The notes below the pieces were generated by a model. It ran no database searches. It had not been told where the DNA came from and was given only the letters and a program-made list of their open reading frames with translations. 64,000 nt of DNA from the NCBI GenBank assembly GCA_038728085.1, contig JAVYUU010000003.1, positions 1 through 64,000 of the forward strand, in the 5' to 3' direction. Every line of letters begins with the position of its first letter. Position 1 is the first letter of the stretch. This stretch comes from Candidatus Bathyarchaeia archaeon. GTDB lineage: Archaea > Thermoproteota > Bathyarchaeia > Bathyarchaeales > Bathycorpusculaceae. Below are positions 43,261 to 51,868 of this stretch, one piece after another. The translations under genes and the position numbers were made by a program.

Positions 43261-44472
43261 TTGGATCTTCCAAGTTTGAAGGGCGTTCATGTGGCCATTC
43301 TTCTCCTTGGAATTGTGAGTCTATTGGGCGATGTGGTTTATGAGGGCTCGCGGGGGCTTGTGCCAGCCTATTTGGCTTTTCTGGGCGCTTCATCATTCGT
43401 CGTAGTTTTTGTCGGCCGCCTTGGAGAGTTTTTAGGCTACTCTTTGAGGCTCGCCAGCGGGGCTTTAGCCGACACTACTAGGGCTTATTGGGCTTTCATT
43501 TTTGTTGGGTACGGGCTCATAGTGGCGATTCCGCTTTTAGGCTTCACAAACCTCTGGTGGATAGCCGCAGTCCTCGTGCTGCTTGAAAGGATTGGAAAAG
43601 CCATTAGGGCGCCAGCCAGGGATGCCGTCCTATCCATTGTTAGCAGAGACGTTGGAGCGGGAAAAGCTTTCGGGATCCATGAGCTTCTAGATCAGATAGG
43701 TGCGATTCTAGGCCCGCTGTTGGTTGCAGCCTTAATGTTCTACAGCGGGAACAATTATAGCCAAACCCTTGCGTTGTTGCTTTTACCGTTCCTTCTGCTA
43801 ATGGTTTTCTTGGCCTTCACATACAGGAAAATAGGCCCTAGTAGCAGTCTGGCCGGAGGGGTGAAAGTCCGGGGAGACGTTAAGGGTGAAAGTAGGCTTG
43901 GAAGAGCTTTCTACGTTTACACGTTCGCTGTTGTGCTGAACACTGTGGGGTTTATTCCATACGAGCTTATACTCCTGAGGGCTTCGGCAGTTCTTCAGCC
44001 TACAAGTGCATGGGTTGCCCCGCTCATATACATGCTAATACAGGGGGTGGATGCGCCCACAGCGCTGTTCGCGGGATACTCTTATGACAAATATAGGATC
44101 AGAGTTTTAGCGCTGCCATTTGTCCTTTCAATTTTCCCCACGTTGTTTGCGTTGGCAAACGCTGACTTAGCTACATTGATTGTTGCCGCGGTTTTCTTTG
44201 GCCTAGTCTTGGGCATGCAGGAATCCATCTATCGTGCCGCCGTCTCAGAGTTTGCACCCATCGCCTCGAGGGGAACCGCCTACGGCATTTTCAACACGGC
44301 TTATGGGGTGGGCATGCTGGCCAGCGGCGTTGTTTATGGTTTAATTGCCGCCGTAAATCCGCCCTACATGATTGTAGCCATATACGCCGTGGCAATACAG
44401 TCCATTGCTGTGTTCCTCCTCCTTAAAGCCTACGCGCGGACGTCTCGTAGATTGGAAAACGTTAAAGCCTAA
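43261..44472 (+). CDS. Major facilitator superfamily transporter
   Basis: The protein has 403 residues and about 11-12 membrane helices, starting with TTG. It has the loop 2-3 region GRLGEFLGYSLRLASGALAD, then RIGKAIRAPARDAVLSIVS, a motif shared with a set of bacterial and archaeal MFS proteins of unknown substrate, and the second-half GIFNTAYGVGMLASGVVYG. It is most likely an exporter or a metabolite carrier. It is followed closely by the HtrA-like gene. Confidence 0.88.
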   Translation: MDLPSLKGVHVAILLLGIVSLLGDVVYEGSRGLVPAYLAFLGASSFVVVFVGRLGEFLGYSLRLASGALADTTRAYWAFIFVGYGLIVAIPLLGFTNLWWIAAVLVLLERIGKAIRAPARDAVLSIVSRDVGAGKAFGIHELLDQIGAILGPLLVAALMFYSGNNYSQTLALLLLPFLLLMVFLAFTYRKIGPSSSLAGGVKVRGDVKGESRLGRAFYVYTFAVVLNTVGFIPYELILLRASAVLQPTSAWVAPLIYMLIQGVDAPTALFAGYSYDKYRIRVLALPFVLSIFPTLFALANADLATLIVAAVFFGLVLGMQESIYRAAVSEFAPIASRGTAYGIFNTAYGVGMLASGVVYGLIAAVNPPYMIVAIYAVAIQSIAVFLLLKAYARTSRRLENVKA

Positions 44473-44484
44473 AGCGCTTAATTT

Positions 44485-45435
44485 TTGGCGGGGAGGCTTT
44501 TGGCTTTAAGTGATGAATCCAAAGTTTTAGACATTCTGGAGAGGGTAAGCAAAAGCGTCGTGAACATAAGCACCGTGAGGCTTGTCCACGACATGTTTTA
44601 CCAAGTTTTCCCAGTGAAGGGTATGGGTTCAGGCACAATAATAGACGGGGACGGCCACATATTAACCAACAATCATGTGGTCCAAGGCGCAGAACGCATC
44701 ACCGTAACCCTCTGGAACGGCGAAGTCCTAAATGGTCAACTGCTCGGCACATGCTCAATCCACGACATAGCCGTGGTCAAAATAGACAAGAAGGGCCTTA
44801 TCCATGCAGAGTTGGGAGACTCGGATAAGCTTAGAATGGGCCAACGTGTATACGCCATAGGCAATCCCTTCGGCCTAGCAGGAGGCCCCACGGTGACTTC
44901 AGGCGTTATAAGCGCGTTAAACCGCACAATAGAGTCTAGGAATGAGCTTCTAGAAAACCTTGTGCAGACAGATGCCGCCATAAACCCAGGAAACAGTGGC
45001 GGCCCCCTCGTGGACTTAGACGGCAAGGTGGTTGCCATAAACACGGCGATAATCCCCTTCGCCCATGGCATAGGGTTCGCCATTCCAATAAACCTGGCGA
45101 AAAAGTGCGCCTACGACATCATTGCCAAGGGCGCTCATGTTAGACCTTGGCTTGGAATAATAGGATTAAGCCTCACAAGGGAAATCTCAAGCTATTATGG
45201 GATACCGCTGACAGAGGGAGTTCTAGTCACACGGGTTGTTGAGGGGAGCCCCGCTGACGAGGCCGGCATTGTCTCGGGCGATATAATATTGGCGATGAAT
45301 AATGTTCCCATCACAAGGGTTGAGAAGCTTCTGAGCGAAATCCACAAGCGGGAAGCTGGCGAAAAGGTTGATTTGATAATTTACCGTGGCGGGCTAAAGT
45401 ATTCCGTTGAGGTTGTTTTGGCTAAGGCTCCATGA
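44485..45435 (+). CDS. HtrA/DegP-like trypsin-fold serine protease with one PDZ domain
   Basis: The protein has up to 316 residues from TTG 44485; another TTG at 44500 has GGGAGG close by, so the start is uncertain. The catalytic triad is His64 (TNNHVV), Asp94 (HDIAVV) and Ser171 (NPGNSGGPL). A PDZ domain covers about 225-310 (GVLVTRVVEGSPADEAGI). There is no signal peptide or membrane helix, so this form looks cytoplasmic, unlike most bacterial HtrA proteins. It should degrade misfolded proteins. It lies 12 bases after the MFS gene. Confidence 0.9.
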   Translation: MAGRLLALSDESKVLDILERVSKSVVNISTVRLVHDMFYQVFPVKGMGSGTIIDGDGHILTNNHVVQGAERITVTLWNGEVLNGQLLGTCSIHDIAVVKIDKKGLIHAELGDSDKLRMGQRVYAIGNPFGLAGGPTVTSGVISALNRTIESRNELLENLVQTDAAINPGNSGGPLVDLDGKVVAINTAIIPFAHGIGFAIPINLAKKCAYDIIAKGAHVRPWLGIIGLSLTREISSYYGIPLTEGVLVTRVVEGSPADEAGIVSGDIILAMNNVPITRVEKLLSEIHKREAGEKVDLIIYRGGLKYSVEVVLAKAP

Positions 45436-45537
45436 AAACATTTAAGCGGAAATTATAAATTGCTTTATTAACAACTAAGTTTAAGCAAGGCTGAATTTAC
45501 TGGTCCTTGTATAACAAGAGGTGTGGTAGGGGAGGCT

Positions 45538-46272
45538 ATGAGCACCCACGCGGAAGAGCTTAAACTGCGTTTGATGACTATAGAGCTTCTCCGAACAGCC
45601 AAATACAAGAAGAACATTACATATCGCGAGTTGTCCGCTAAAACGGGTTTGCCAGTAACGGTGCTCAGCAGATACGCGAAAGGGCATGTTTTGCCTAACA
45701 CTGCCCGCGCCAAGCAACTCTGGAAAGTTTTGTCAAAGTTTGTGGGCTTGGAGAATGAAATTAGAAGTCGGATAAAGTTTGATGAGGATGGCTATTTCGA
45801 TAACACCGATATCATAGGCGACTTCAACATTCTCCAGCAAGCCGCAAACCATGCCCTAGCGAATTTTGCTGGGAAACGAGTGACAAAGGTGTTTACGGCG
45901 GCTGTGGACGGCATCCCCCTAGCAACTATGGTGGCAAACGCCCTAGGCGTGAACCTTGTGATAGCCAAGAGGAGCAAGGAGGTCGGCGTTAAAGAGTTTC
46001 TTGAGGAAACCTTTGTGCTTAAGGATTCGGGTGTCACCATGACGCTTTATGTTCCGAAGGACGCCATTAAAAAGCGGGACAGCGTCCTAATAGTGGATGA
46101 CATGATTAAAACTGGTGAAACCCAAGCAGCCCTTGTAAACCTTGTGCGCAAGGCTAAGGCAGAGGTTTCAGGACTGTTTGTGCTCATAGCTGTTGGAGAC
46201 GAATGGAGGAAAAAATTGAAGCTGCCTGAAGACTGCCCTGTGGAAGTTATAACCTACATCAAGCAACCCTAG
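45538..46272 (+). CDS. HTH-phosphoribosyltransferase regulator (GfcR/PurR-like)
   Basis: The protein has 244 residues from ATG 45538; a GTG five codons earlier is possible. The N-terminal helix-turn-helix (TYRELSAKTGLPVTVLSRYA) is followed by a type I phosphoribosyltransferase domain with the PRPP loop VLIVDDMIKTGET near 190 and the flexible hood region. Archaeal relatives are annotated as orotate phosphoribosyltransferase-like proteins. A haloarchaeal member, GfcR, regulates sugar metabolism. It probably senses PRPP or a nucleotide-like ligand and controls transcription (inference). Its stop overlaps the convergent glycosylase gene by 14 bases. Confidence 0.85.
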   Translation: MSTHAEELKLRLMTIELLRTAKYKKNITYRELSAKTGLPVTVLSRYAKGHVLPNTARAKQLWKVLSKFVGLENEIRSRIKFDEDGYFDNTDIIGDFNILQQAANHALANFAGKRVTKVFTAAVDGIPLATMVANALGVNLVIAKRSKEVGVKEFLEETFVLKDSGVTMTLYVPKDAIKKRDSVLIVDDMIKTGETQAALVNLVRKAKAEVSGLFVLIAVGDEWRKKLKLPEDCPVEVITYIKQP

Positions 46273-46966
46273 GGTTTAGGCATTCCACTTTAACGGGGCA
46301 AACGCGGCATTTCGCCCTTCTACAGTAGTTTTTCCCGAGGCGAAGCAGCGCCGCTTCAAAGTTTACGAAGGATTTGCCAGCCACTGCATGTTCAGCCCAA
46401 AACTCTTCAAGCTGCTGCAGAACACTCTTCGATGATTTTTCGTCAATCAATCCAAGGTTTTTAGCCGCCAAAACAACGAGGCTTGTTGGATTCGGCTTGG
46501 CTTTTTCCCAAACACCCCTAAGTTCCCTGAGGAAAATGCTCACGGTTACATCGCCAACGCCTTTGCCTAAGCTCTTCAGCTCCCTCTCCAGCTCCTGGGG
46601 ACTGCTTGCTTTGTTGTGGATGCTGGTTAGTTTGCCTCCGTATTTTTCTATAAGGTTGCGCATGACCTCCAGAAGCTTATCGGCGGTTTTGAAGTCGTAG
46701 CGGGTGTAGCTTCCCTCATCTAGGATTCTGACAAGCCCATCCCAGCCTACTTCAAGGATCCTTTCAGGAGATAAGACGTTGTGTTCTTCGAAGCATCTGT
46801 AGGTTTTTATCACAGAGGTTTCCGTTATGGGCGCGCCGAAGAGGATTGAAGCCAAAAACCATTTGAAGATCTCCTCTTCCCTTCCATCTTCAAGGTTTAT
46901 GCCCAAAACATCGGAGTATTTCTCGCCGAGGGTTTCCACAAGCTTTTGGACGCTCTCTCCCTTCAA
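46259..46966 (-). CDS. HhH-GPD DNA glycosylase, endonuclease III-like
   Basis: The protein has about 235 residues from a TTG at 46966 with GAGGGAG eight bases upstream; longer starts would run into the mtnA leader. It has the helix-hairpin-helix region (LKSLGKGVGDVTVSIFLREL) and a C-terminal cysteine cluster CRRAKCRVCPVKVEC. The first spacing is C-x4-C rather than the C-x6-C of endonuclease III, so a [4Fe-4S] cluster is possible but not certain. The catalytic Asp is not as clear as in Nth. The lesion specificity is unknown. It is divergent from mtnA. Confidence 0.75.
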   Translation of the reverse strand: MKGESVQKLVETLGEKYSDVLGINLEDGREEEIFKWFLASILFGAPITETSVIKTYRCFEEHNVLSPERILEVGWDGLVRILDEGSYTRYDFKTADKLLEVMRNLIEKYGGKLTSIHNKASSPQELERELKSLGKGVGDVTVSIFLRELRGVWEKAKPNPTSLVVLAAKNLGLIDEKSSKSVLQQLEEFWAEHAVAGKSFVNFEAALLRLGKNYCRRAKCRVCPVKVECLNPRVA

Positions 46967-47031
46967 GGAGCGGCTCCCTCGACAAAATTTATACTTAAAC
47001 AGCCTTAAACGGTTAGCGGAGGACGCTAACA

Positions 47032-48063
47032 ATGCGGACTATAGAATGGCGGGAAGACGGAGCAGTTGCCACAATCAACCAGTTGAAGCTTCCACATGAA
47101 ACGGAAATTCTGGTGCTCCGGACATGCGACGAGGTGGCAGAAGCCATAAAAACCATGAAGATAAGAGGGGCTCCGCTGCTTGGGGCTGCCGCCGCCTACG
47201 CCTTGGCTTTAACAGCCTACCACTCGAAGGTGGAGGACAAGGCAGACCTGATCCGCGAACTGGAGGTAGCGGCTGAAAAATTGCGGAAAACCAGACCCAC
47301 GGGGGTTAACCTCTTCTGGGCTATAGACAGAATCCTCGGCAGGGTTTACGCATTTAAAGGAGACGCCAGCGAACTAGCCGCCGTGGTTATCGAGGAGGCT
47401 AAGAGAATAGCTGACGAGGATGCCGCCGTGAACCGGGCGATAGGTAGACATGGCGCCCGCCTACTGGAGGATGGGGACGTAGTGTTAACCCACTGCAATG
47501 CCGGAGCCCTAGCCACAGTCGAGTATGGAACAGCCTTAGGCGTTGTCAGAGCCGCCGTGGAGCAGGGCAAGAAAATAAGCGTTATAGCCACTGAGACAAG
47601 GCCGAAGCTTCAGGGCGCCCGCTTGACAGCCTACGAGCTTAAAAGGGACGGCATACCCGTCACGTTGATAAGCGACACCATGGTGGGCTACGTTATGTAT
47701 AGGCGGATAGTGGACAAGGTTATTGTTGGAGCCGACAGAATAGTGCGGGACGCCGTCATAAACAAGATAGGCACATATCAGATAGCGGTTCTGGCAAAGG
47801 AGCACGGCATACCCTTCTACGTGGCGGCTCCGAAATCCACATTTGATTTGGCACATGCCTCAACAGAAGTAACGATAGAGGAAAGAGATCCGGAAGAAGT
47901 TCTATATGTTGGTGGAGAGAGAATAGCTCCTGAAGGAATCCCGGCTCTAAATCCAGCCTTTGATATAACACCCATAAAATACGTGTCAGCCATAATCTGC
48001 GAGGACGGCATCCTATATAAGGAGGACCTTTCAAGTTTAAGCAGAACGGCGGAAAGAAAATGA
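47032..48063 (+). CDS. mtnA: Methylthioribose-1-phosphate isomerase (MtnA family)
   Basis: The protein has 343 residues. Family motifs are MKIRGAPLLGAAAAYALAL, RPTGVNLFWAID, LTHCNAGALATVEYGTALG with the catalytic Cys, SDTMVGYVM, VIVGADRIVRDAVINKIGT with the catalytic Asp, and the APKSTFDL ending. It converts 5-methylthioribose-1-phosphate to the ribulose form in methionine salvage; some archaeal relatives act on 5-deoxyribose or ribose 1,5-bisphosphate, but the motifs favour MtnA. GGAGG lies nine bases before the ATG. The stop overlaps the EndA-like start as ATGA. Confidence 0.93.
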   Translation: MRTIEWREDGAVATINQLKLPHETEILVLRTCDEVAEAIKTMKIRGAPLLGAAAAYALALTAYHSKVEDKADLIRELEVAAEKLRKTRPTGVNLFWAIDRILGRVYAFKGDASELAAVVIEEAKRIADEDAAVNRAIGRHGARLLEDGDVVLTHCNAGALATVEYGTALGVVRAAVEQGKKISVIATETRPKLQGARLTAYELKRDGIPVTLISDTMVGYVMYRRIVDKVIVGADRIVRDAVINKIGTYQIAVLAKEHGIPFYVAAPKSTFDLAHASTEVTIEERDPEEVLYVGGERIAPEGIPALNPAFDITPIKYVSAIICEDGILYKEDLSSLSRTAERK

Positions 48064-48614
48064 GCAGAGAGAAGGAAACGCAGTCTCGCCAGGAAGCCAA
48101 AATAGAGGGCGTTTTAACGGAAAAAGGCGTCAAAGTGAAAGCGAAGAGCAGAATTGAAGAGCTGAAGGCGAAAGGCTATGGGATAGAAGGGGATGATGGA
48201 CTGCTGCTCAACTTCTGCGAAGCCCTACATCTCATGGATAGGGGCTTACTGGAAGTGAGAAACGAAAAAGGCGAAACCGTCGGTTTTCAAGAGCTTCTGC
48301 GGTTTTCGGAGAAAAATGACCAAAACGTTTGGGCTAAATACATGGTTTACCGAGACCTGCGAACCCGCGGCTACGTGGTCCGCGATGGCTTCGGCGTAGG
48401 CGTCGACTTTAGAGTTTATGATCGGGGCGATTATGGAAAGGACACGGCGAAATATTTAGTTTTAACCCTTCAGGAGGGCAAGCCCATAACTTTGGAGGAG
48501 CTAACCAACATGGTGAGGCAGTGTCAGAGCCTTAGAAAAGAGCTTATAGTGGCGGTTATGAGCCGCCGTGGAGAAATAGTTTACTACTCCGTTTCACAAT
48601 TAACCCTACCATAA
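48060..48614 (+). CDS. tRNA-splicing endonuclease (EndA) family protein, catalytic His replaced
   Basis: The protein has 184 residues, the length of the homodimeric archaeal EndA unit. The N-terminal domain and the C-terminal nuclease fold are present (VYRDLRTRGYVVRDGFGVGV then DFRVYDRG). Of the triad, Tyr120 (RVY) and Lys160 (LRKELIVAV) are kept. The usual His of the HSKYLV-type motif is Thr129 (KDTAKYLV). This suggests either a structural subunit needing a second, catalytic subunit, as in crenarchaeal heterotetramers, or an altered enzyme. It is in an operon with mtnA and upstream of hisS. Confidence 0.85.
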   Translation: MSREKETQSRQEAKIEGVLTEKGVKVKAKSRIEELKAKGYGIEGDDGLLLNFCEALHLMDRGLLEVRNEKGETVGFQELLRFSEKNDQNVWAKYMVYRDLRTRGYVVRDGFGVGVDFRVYDRGDYGKDTAKYLVLTLQEGKPITLEELTNMVRQCQSLRKELIVAVMSRRGEIVYYSVSQLTLP

Positions 48615-48649
48615 TCAGCCCCATGCATATGTGTAGAAGCGGATGAAGC

Positions 48650-49948
48650 ATGAGCGCCTTCAAAACAGTCCGCGGTATGAGAGATTTCCTCCCAGAAGAA
48701 GCAGAAATAATGAGGTTTATAGAGAGGAAAGCCCGGGAAACAGCCAGCCTTTATGGATACAGGGAGATAATAACGCCCGTAGTAGAGTCCTATGAGCTTG
48801 TAGCTGCAAAGGCTGGTGAAGAAGTCCGTGCTAGAATGTATGCCTTCGAAGATTTAGGCGGACGGAAGGTTGCCCTACGCCCAGAATTCACGGCTTCCGT
48901 GGCACGGCTCGTAGCAACCACACTACGGAATGAGCCTAAACCCTTGAGGCTTTTCTGTGTTGGAAGCCTTTACCGCTATGACGAACCCCAGAGGGGGCGC
49001 TTCAGAGAGTTTTGGCAGTCAAACTTTGAGTTAATGGGCTCTGATAAACCCGAGGCGGATGCGGAAATACTGCTTTTAACCAACCACTTCATGAAAAGCG
49101 TTGGACTGAAAAACTTCACGTTCAAGGTTGGGCATGTAAGCGTTTTAAGGAGTATTCTAAGCCATGAAGGACTAGCTGAGGAAGTGCAAAATCAAGCCAT
49201 GCAACGCATGGACAAAAAACTATACGAGGAAGCCTTGAAAATCGCCGAGGAAAACGGTGCATCAGATAAATGCCTCAAAACGCTCCAGAAACTTGTCAAT
49301 TTGAAAGGCGACGACGCAGCCAAAATCTTGGAGGAAATGGCGGAAATTGTTAAAGACTATCGTGAAGCCGTTGAAGCTGTTAAAAACCTAAGGGAAATAA
49401 TCAACCTCGTGGTGGAAACCGACGAAAAAGTGAAAATCACGGTTGACGCCGGATTCGCAAGAGGCTTGGAATACTACACTGGAATGATCTTTGAAGTTTA
49501 TGTTCCAGAGCTTGACATAGCCCTGGCTGGCGGCGGAAGATACAACAAACTTGTGGAACTGTTCGGCGGGGAACCCACACCAGCAGTCGGCGTTGCCCAC
49601 GGGATAGACAGGATAATGCTTGCACTGCAGGAGCAGAGGGCAAAAATTGACTTGAAAAGGGAGATGGGAGTTGTGGTTGTGCCTGTCAGTGAAAACCTTG
49701 CAGCTGAAGCCTTGAGAATTGCCGAGATGCTTAGGGCGGAAAAAATACCGGTGGAATTTGAAGTCATGGGACGGAAAGTCTCGAAGGCTTTGGAGGACGC
49801 CGACAGAAGAGAGGTAGGCTACGTCATAATAGTTGGGGAGAAAGAACTGAAAGAGAACGCTGTTGTCCTTAGGGACATGCAGAAAAAGGAGCAGACCACT
49901 GTGAAGATCGGAAATTTGGTTGAGGTGCTTCGGCATTTAAGGATTTAA
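48650..49948 (+). CDS. hisS: Histidyl-tRNA synthetase
   Basis: The protein has 432 residues. Class II motifs are: motif 1 near GYREIITPVVESYEL, motif 2 FCVGSLYRYDEPQRGRFREF, the histidine-specific RGLEYYTG and motif 3 GVAHGIDRIMLAL. The anticodon-binding domain covers about 335-432 (VVVVPVSENLAAEALRIAEM). It charges tRNA-His. It starts 35 bases after the EndA-like gene. Its 3' end overlaps that of the NIP7-like gene by 12 bases. Confidence 0.96.
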   Translation: MSAFKTVRGMRDFLPEEAEIMRFIERKARETASLYGYREIITPVVESYELVAAKAGEEVRARMYAFEDLGGRKVALRPEFTASVARLVATTLRNEPKPLRLFCVGSLYRYDEPQRGRFREFWQSNFELMGSDKPEADAEILLLTNHFMKSVGLKNFTFKVGHVSVLRSILSHEGLAEEVQNQAMQRMDKKLYEEALKIAEENGASDKCLKTLQKLVNLKGDDAAKILEEMAEIVKDYREAVEAVKNLREIINLVVETDEKVKITVDAGFARGLEYYTGMIFEVYVPELDIALAGGGRYNKLVELFGGEPTPAVGVAHGIDRIMLALQEQRAKIDLKREMGVVVVPVSENLAAEALRIAEMLRAEKIPVEFEVMGRKVSKALEDADRREVGYVIIVGEKELKENAVVLRDMQKKEQTTVKIGNLVEVLRHLRI

Positions 49949-50431
49949 TCTACGTTCGAAACGCCTTTCCCTTCTCAAAAAGTCTCCAATATCCAAGAGG
50001 TTTTCGATTGCTAAACCGCTCTTCAAATAGTCCAGGTTTTCGGCTATTCTCCCGAAACCCAAACACTCGCCATTCCTATTAAAAACCAGCGTATAGGCGC
50101 CTTTCGCTCCAGAACCTTTCACTTCTAGAATGCCCTCCCTGAAAATGTCTCTTCCACATATGAAAAGCCAAGCTGTCTTGTCGTCAACTGTCACCCTGTT
50201 TTTGGCTTTCTCGGCAATCATAGAAAGCAATGGAAAGCTTGGATGGAGTTTCCCATCTTCAACTCTTCCAAGATATATTCCAGCATAAAGCCATTCTTCG
50301 CTTTTTCCAGCAAGCTTTCGAACTTCGCCATCAAGCAGGAAAAGGCGGTTTCCCATCTTAACCACAAGCCTTTCACCTATACGGAGTTCTGCACCGAAAA
50401 GTTTTGCGAAATTGTTGATAATGCTCTCCAT
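49937..50431 (-). CDS. NIP7/UPF0113-like protein with PUA domain
   Basis: The protein has 164 residues from the ATG at 50431 (GAAGG eight bases upstream); earlier starts would overlap the methyltransferase gene. The pre-PUA part (WLYAGIYLGRVEDGKLHPSF) is followed by a PUA domain with WLFICGRDIFREGIL and GECLGFGRIAENLDY, matching the LGFG signature of NIP7. Eukaryotic NIP7 acts in pre-rRNA processing. Its pairing with an NSUN-type m5C methyltransferase fits RNA modification: the PUA protein may help substrate choice. Confidence 0.8.
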   Translation of the reverse strand: MESIINNFAKLFGAELRIGERLVVKMGNRLFLLDGEVRKLAGKSEEWLYAGIYLGRVEDGKLHPSFPLLSMIAEKAKNRVTVDDKTAWLFICGRDIFREGILEVKGSGAKGAYTLVFNRNGECLGFGRIAENLDYLKSGLAIENLLDIGDFLRRERRFERRLNP

Positions 50432-50447
50432 TGCCGAAACCTTCACC

Positions 50448-51326
50448 CTATGCTTTCCTAAGTTTGCAGACAAAGAAGCCTTGGGTTTCACCAGGCCATA
50501 TCCGCCTGCAACGCCTTACAGAGGGGTCCAGCTTTTTCCCGAAAACTTCCGTGAGCCCCTCCACCCCATAGCAGTTTATTTCCACGGTTTCCAAGCCCAG
50601 GTTTTTCACCGCCCAGTCTATGTTTAGCTCGTTTTCCTCAGGCTCAAGGGAGCATGTGGCATAAACTATTTCGCCATCCTCCTTCAGAACCTTAACGGCT
50701 TCGGCTAATATTTGCCTCTGTAGCCTCGCGTTTCTTTGAACATCGCGGAGCGTTCGCCGCTTGAACCATTCTGGGTCCGCGGCGTAGTTGCCGGAGCATG
50801 GCACATCAAGCAGCACCCTGTCAAATTTTAGTCCAAGCCTCGAGGCTTGTCTTGCATCCAACTGGTAAACCACAGTGTTTTTCACGCGGCATCGTTCAAG
50901 CTGATTCATTAAGGCGTCCAGTCGCCTCTTGCTTACGTCCAAAGCCACAATGGCGCCGGTATTTTCCATTAAATCAGCCAGCTGAACGGTTTTTCCACCT
51001 GGAGCTGCACATGCATCTAGGACGAGCTTATTCTTCAAATCTGTGAATAGGGTTGCGGGAATTTGGGCTGCGGCCTCCTGAATGGAATAGTAGCCCAGCA
51101 GATATTCAGCTGTGGCGCCCACCGAAAAACCGGAGCGGAAAACCCAGTAGCCATTCTGCAGAAACGGAACTTTTTCAAGTTCAACGCCCAAGCCCCTAAG
51201 CCGCCCAACAACATCAACCTTCCCGGCATTCATGACATTAACCCTAATAGCTTGTCGAGGAACAACATCCCTAAACTCCCAGCCCAGCATCCGATAACGA
51301 CCAACAAAAAATTCCTTGCCAAACAT
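50448..51326 (-). CDS. NOL1/NOP2/Sun-family RNA m5C methyltransferase
   Basis: The protein has 292 residues from the ATG at 51326; a longer start adds a hydrophobic stretch that does not fit the family. An N-terminal RNA-binding region carries PRQAIRVNVMNA. The SAM site is LDACAAPGGKTVQLADLME. Motif IV is DVPCSGNYAADPEW and motif VI is YATCSLEPEENE, with the two catalytic cysteines. It methylates C5 of a cytosine in rRNA or tRNA. It is directly upstream of the NIP7-like gene and divergent from tRNA-Gly. Confidence 0.93.
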   Translation of the reverse strand: MFGKEFFVGRYRMLGWEFRDVVPRQAIRVNVMNAGKVDVVGRLRGLGVELEKVPFLQNGYWVFRSGFSVGATAEYLLGYYSIQEAAAQIPATLFTDLKNKLVLDACAAPGGKTVQLADLMENTGAIVALDVSKRRLDALMNQLERCRVKNTVVYQLDARQASRLGLKFDRVLLDVPCSGNYAADPEWFKRRTLRDVQRNARLQRQILAEAVKVLKEDGEIVYATCSLEPEENELNIDWAVKNLGLETVEINCYGVEGLTEVFGKKLDPSVRRCRRIWPGETQGFFVCKLRKA

Positions 51327-51461
51327 CAAAAACCAAAAGCAGACAAGACAATAAAAGCCTAGCGATAAATAAGAAGAATCCAACAGTTAACAATATTGCC
51401 AACGGAACCTAAACAACATAATGCTTTTCTAGGGAAAAACGTTAAAAGGATACCGAAGAAA

Positions 51462-51539
51462 GCGGCCGTAGTCTAGCCTGGTCTAGGACATCGGCCTGCC
51501 ACGCCGACGACCCGGGTTCAAATCCCGGCGGCCGCACCA
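51462..51539 (+). tRNA. tRNA-Gly (anticodon GCC), CCA encoded
   Basis: A full cloverleaf can be drawn. The acceptor GCGGCCG pairs with CGGCCGC, followed by A and an encoded CCA. The D arm is GTCT...AGGAC. The anticodon arm TCGGC-CTGCCAC-GCCGA gives GCC. The T arm is CCGGG-TTCAAAT-CCCGG. There is no intron. It lies alone in the gap between the divergent methyltransferase gene and a small membrane-protein gene. Confidence 0.96.
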
Positions 51540-51603
51540 CTCCATGGAAACCCACGGTTTCCGTGAAGCTTGTAAAGGCTTAAGTAAATTTGGGCACGTT
51601 TAG

Positions 51604-51852
51604 ATGTGGAGTGAAGTGTGGGTGATGCGTTGGTTGGTTGTTTTTGGACATACATGTCTAGTTGTTGGATGCTATCTTGTCGCTTGGGGTCTCAATTTAT
51701 TGCCGGTGAGCTCTCCAGAGCCGTTGGACATATTGAGTAAGCCGCTTTTCTGGGGGATGATTTCCATTTTTGGCGGGATATGTGCGAACATGCATTCAAG
51801 GTGCCGATGCATTAGAGGTGAGTGGTCAGTGGTGAAGAAAAGCGAGCATTAA
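51604..51852 (+). CDS. Small protein with two membrane helices
   Basis: The protein has up to 82 residues; an internal ATG at 51625 (MRWLVVFGH) is an alternative start. Two helices are seen (WLVVFGHTCLVVGCYLVAW and LFWGMISIFGGICANM), joined by a Pro/Ser loop, followed by a Cys/Arg-rich tail (HSRCRCIRGEW). No family is recognised. It sits between tRNA-Gly and the convergent mscS gene. Confidence 0.5.
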   Translation: MWSEVWVMRWLVVFGHTCLVVGCYLVAWGLNLLPVSSPEPLDILSKPLFWGMISIFGGICANMHSRCRCIRGEWSVVKKSEH

Positions 51853-51868
51853 TGAATGATGCCCTTTT

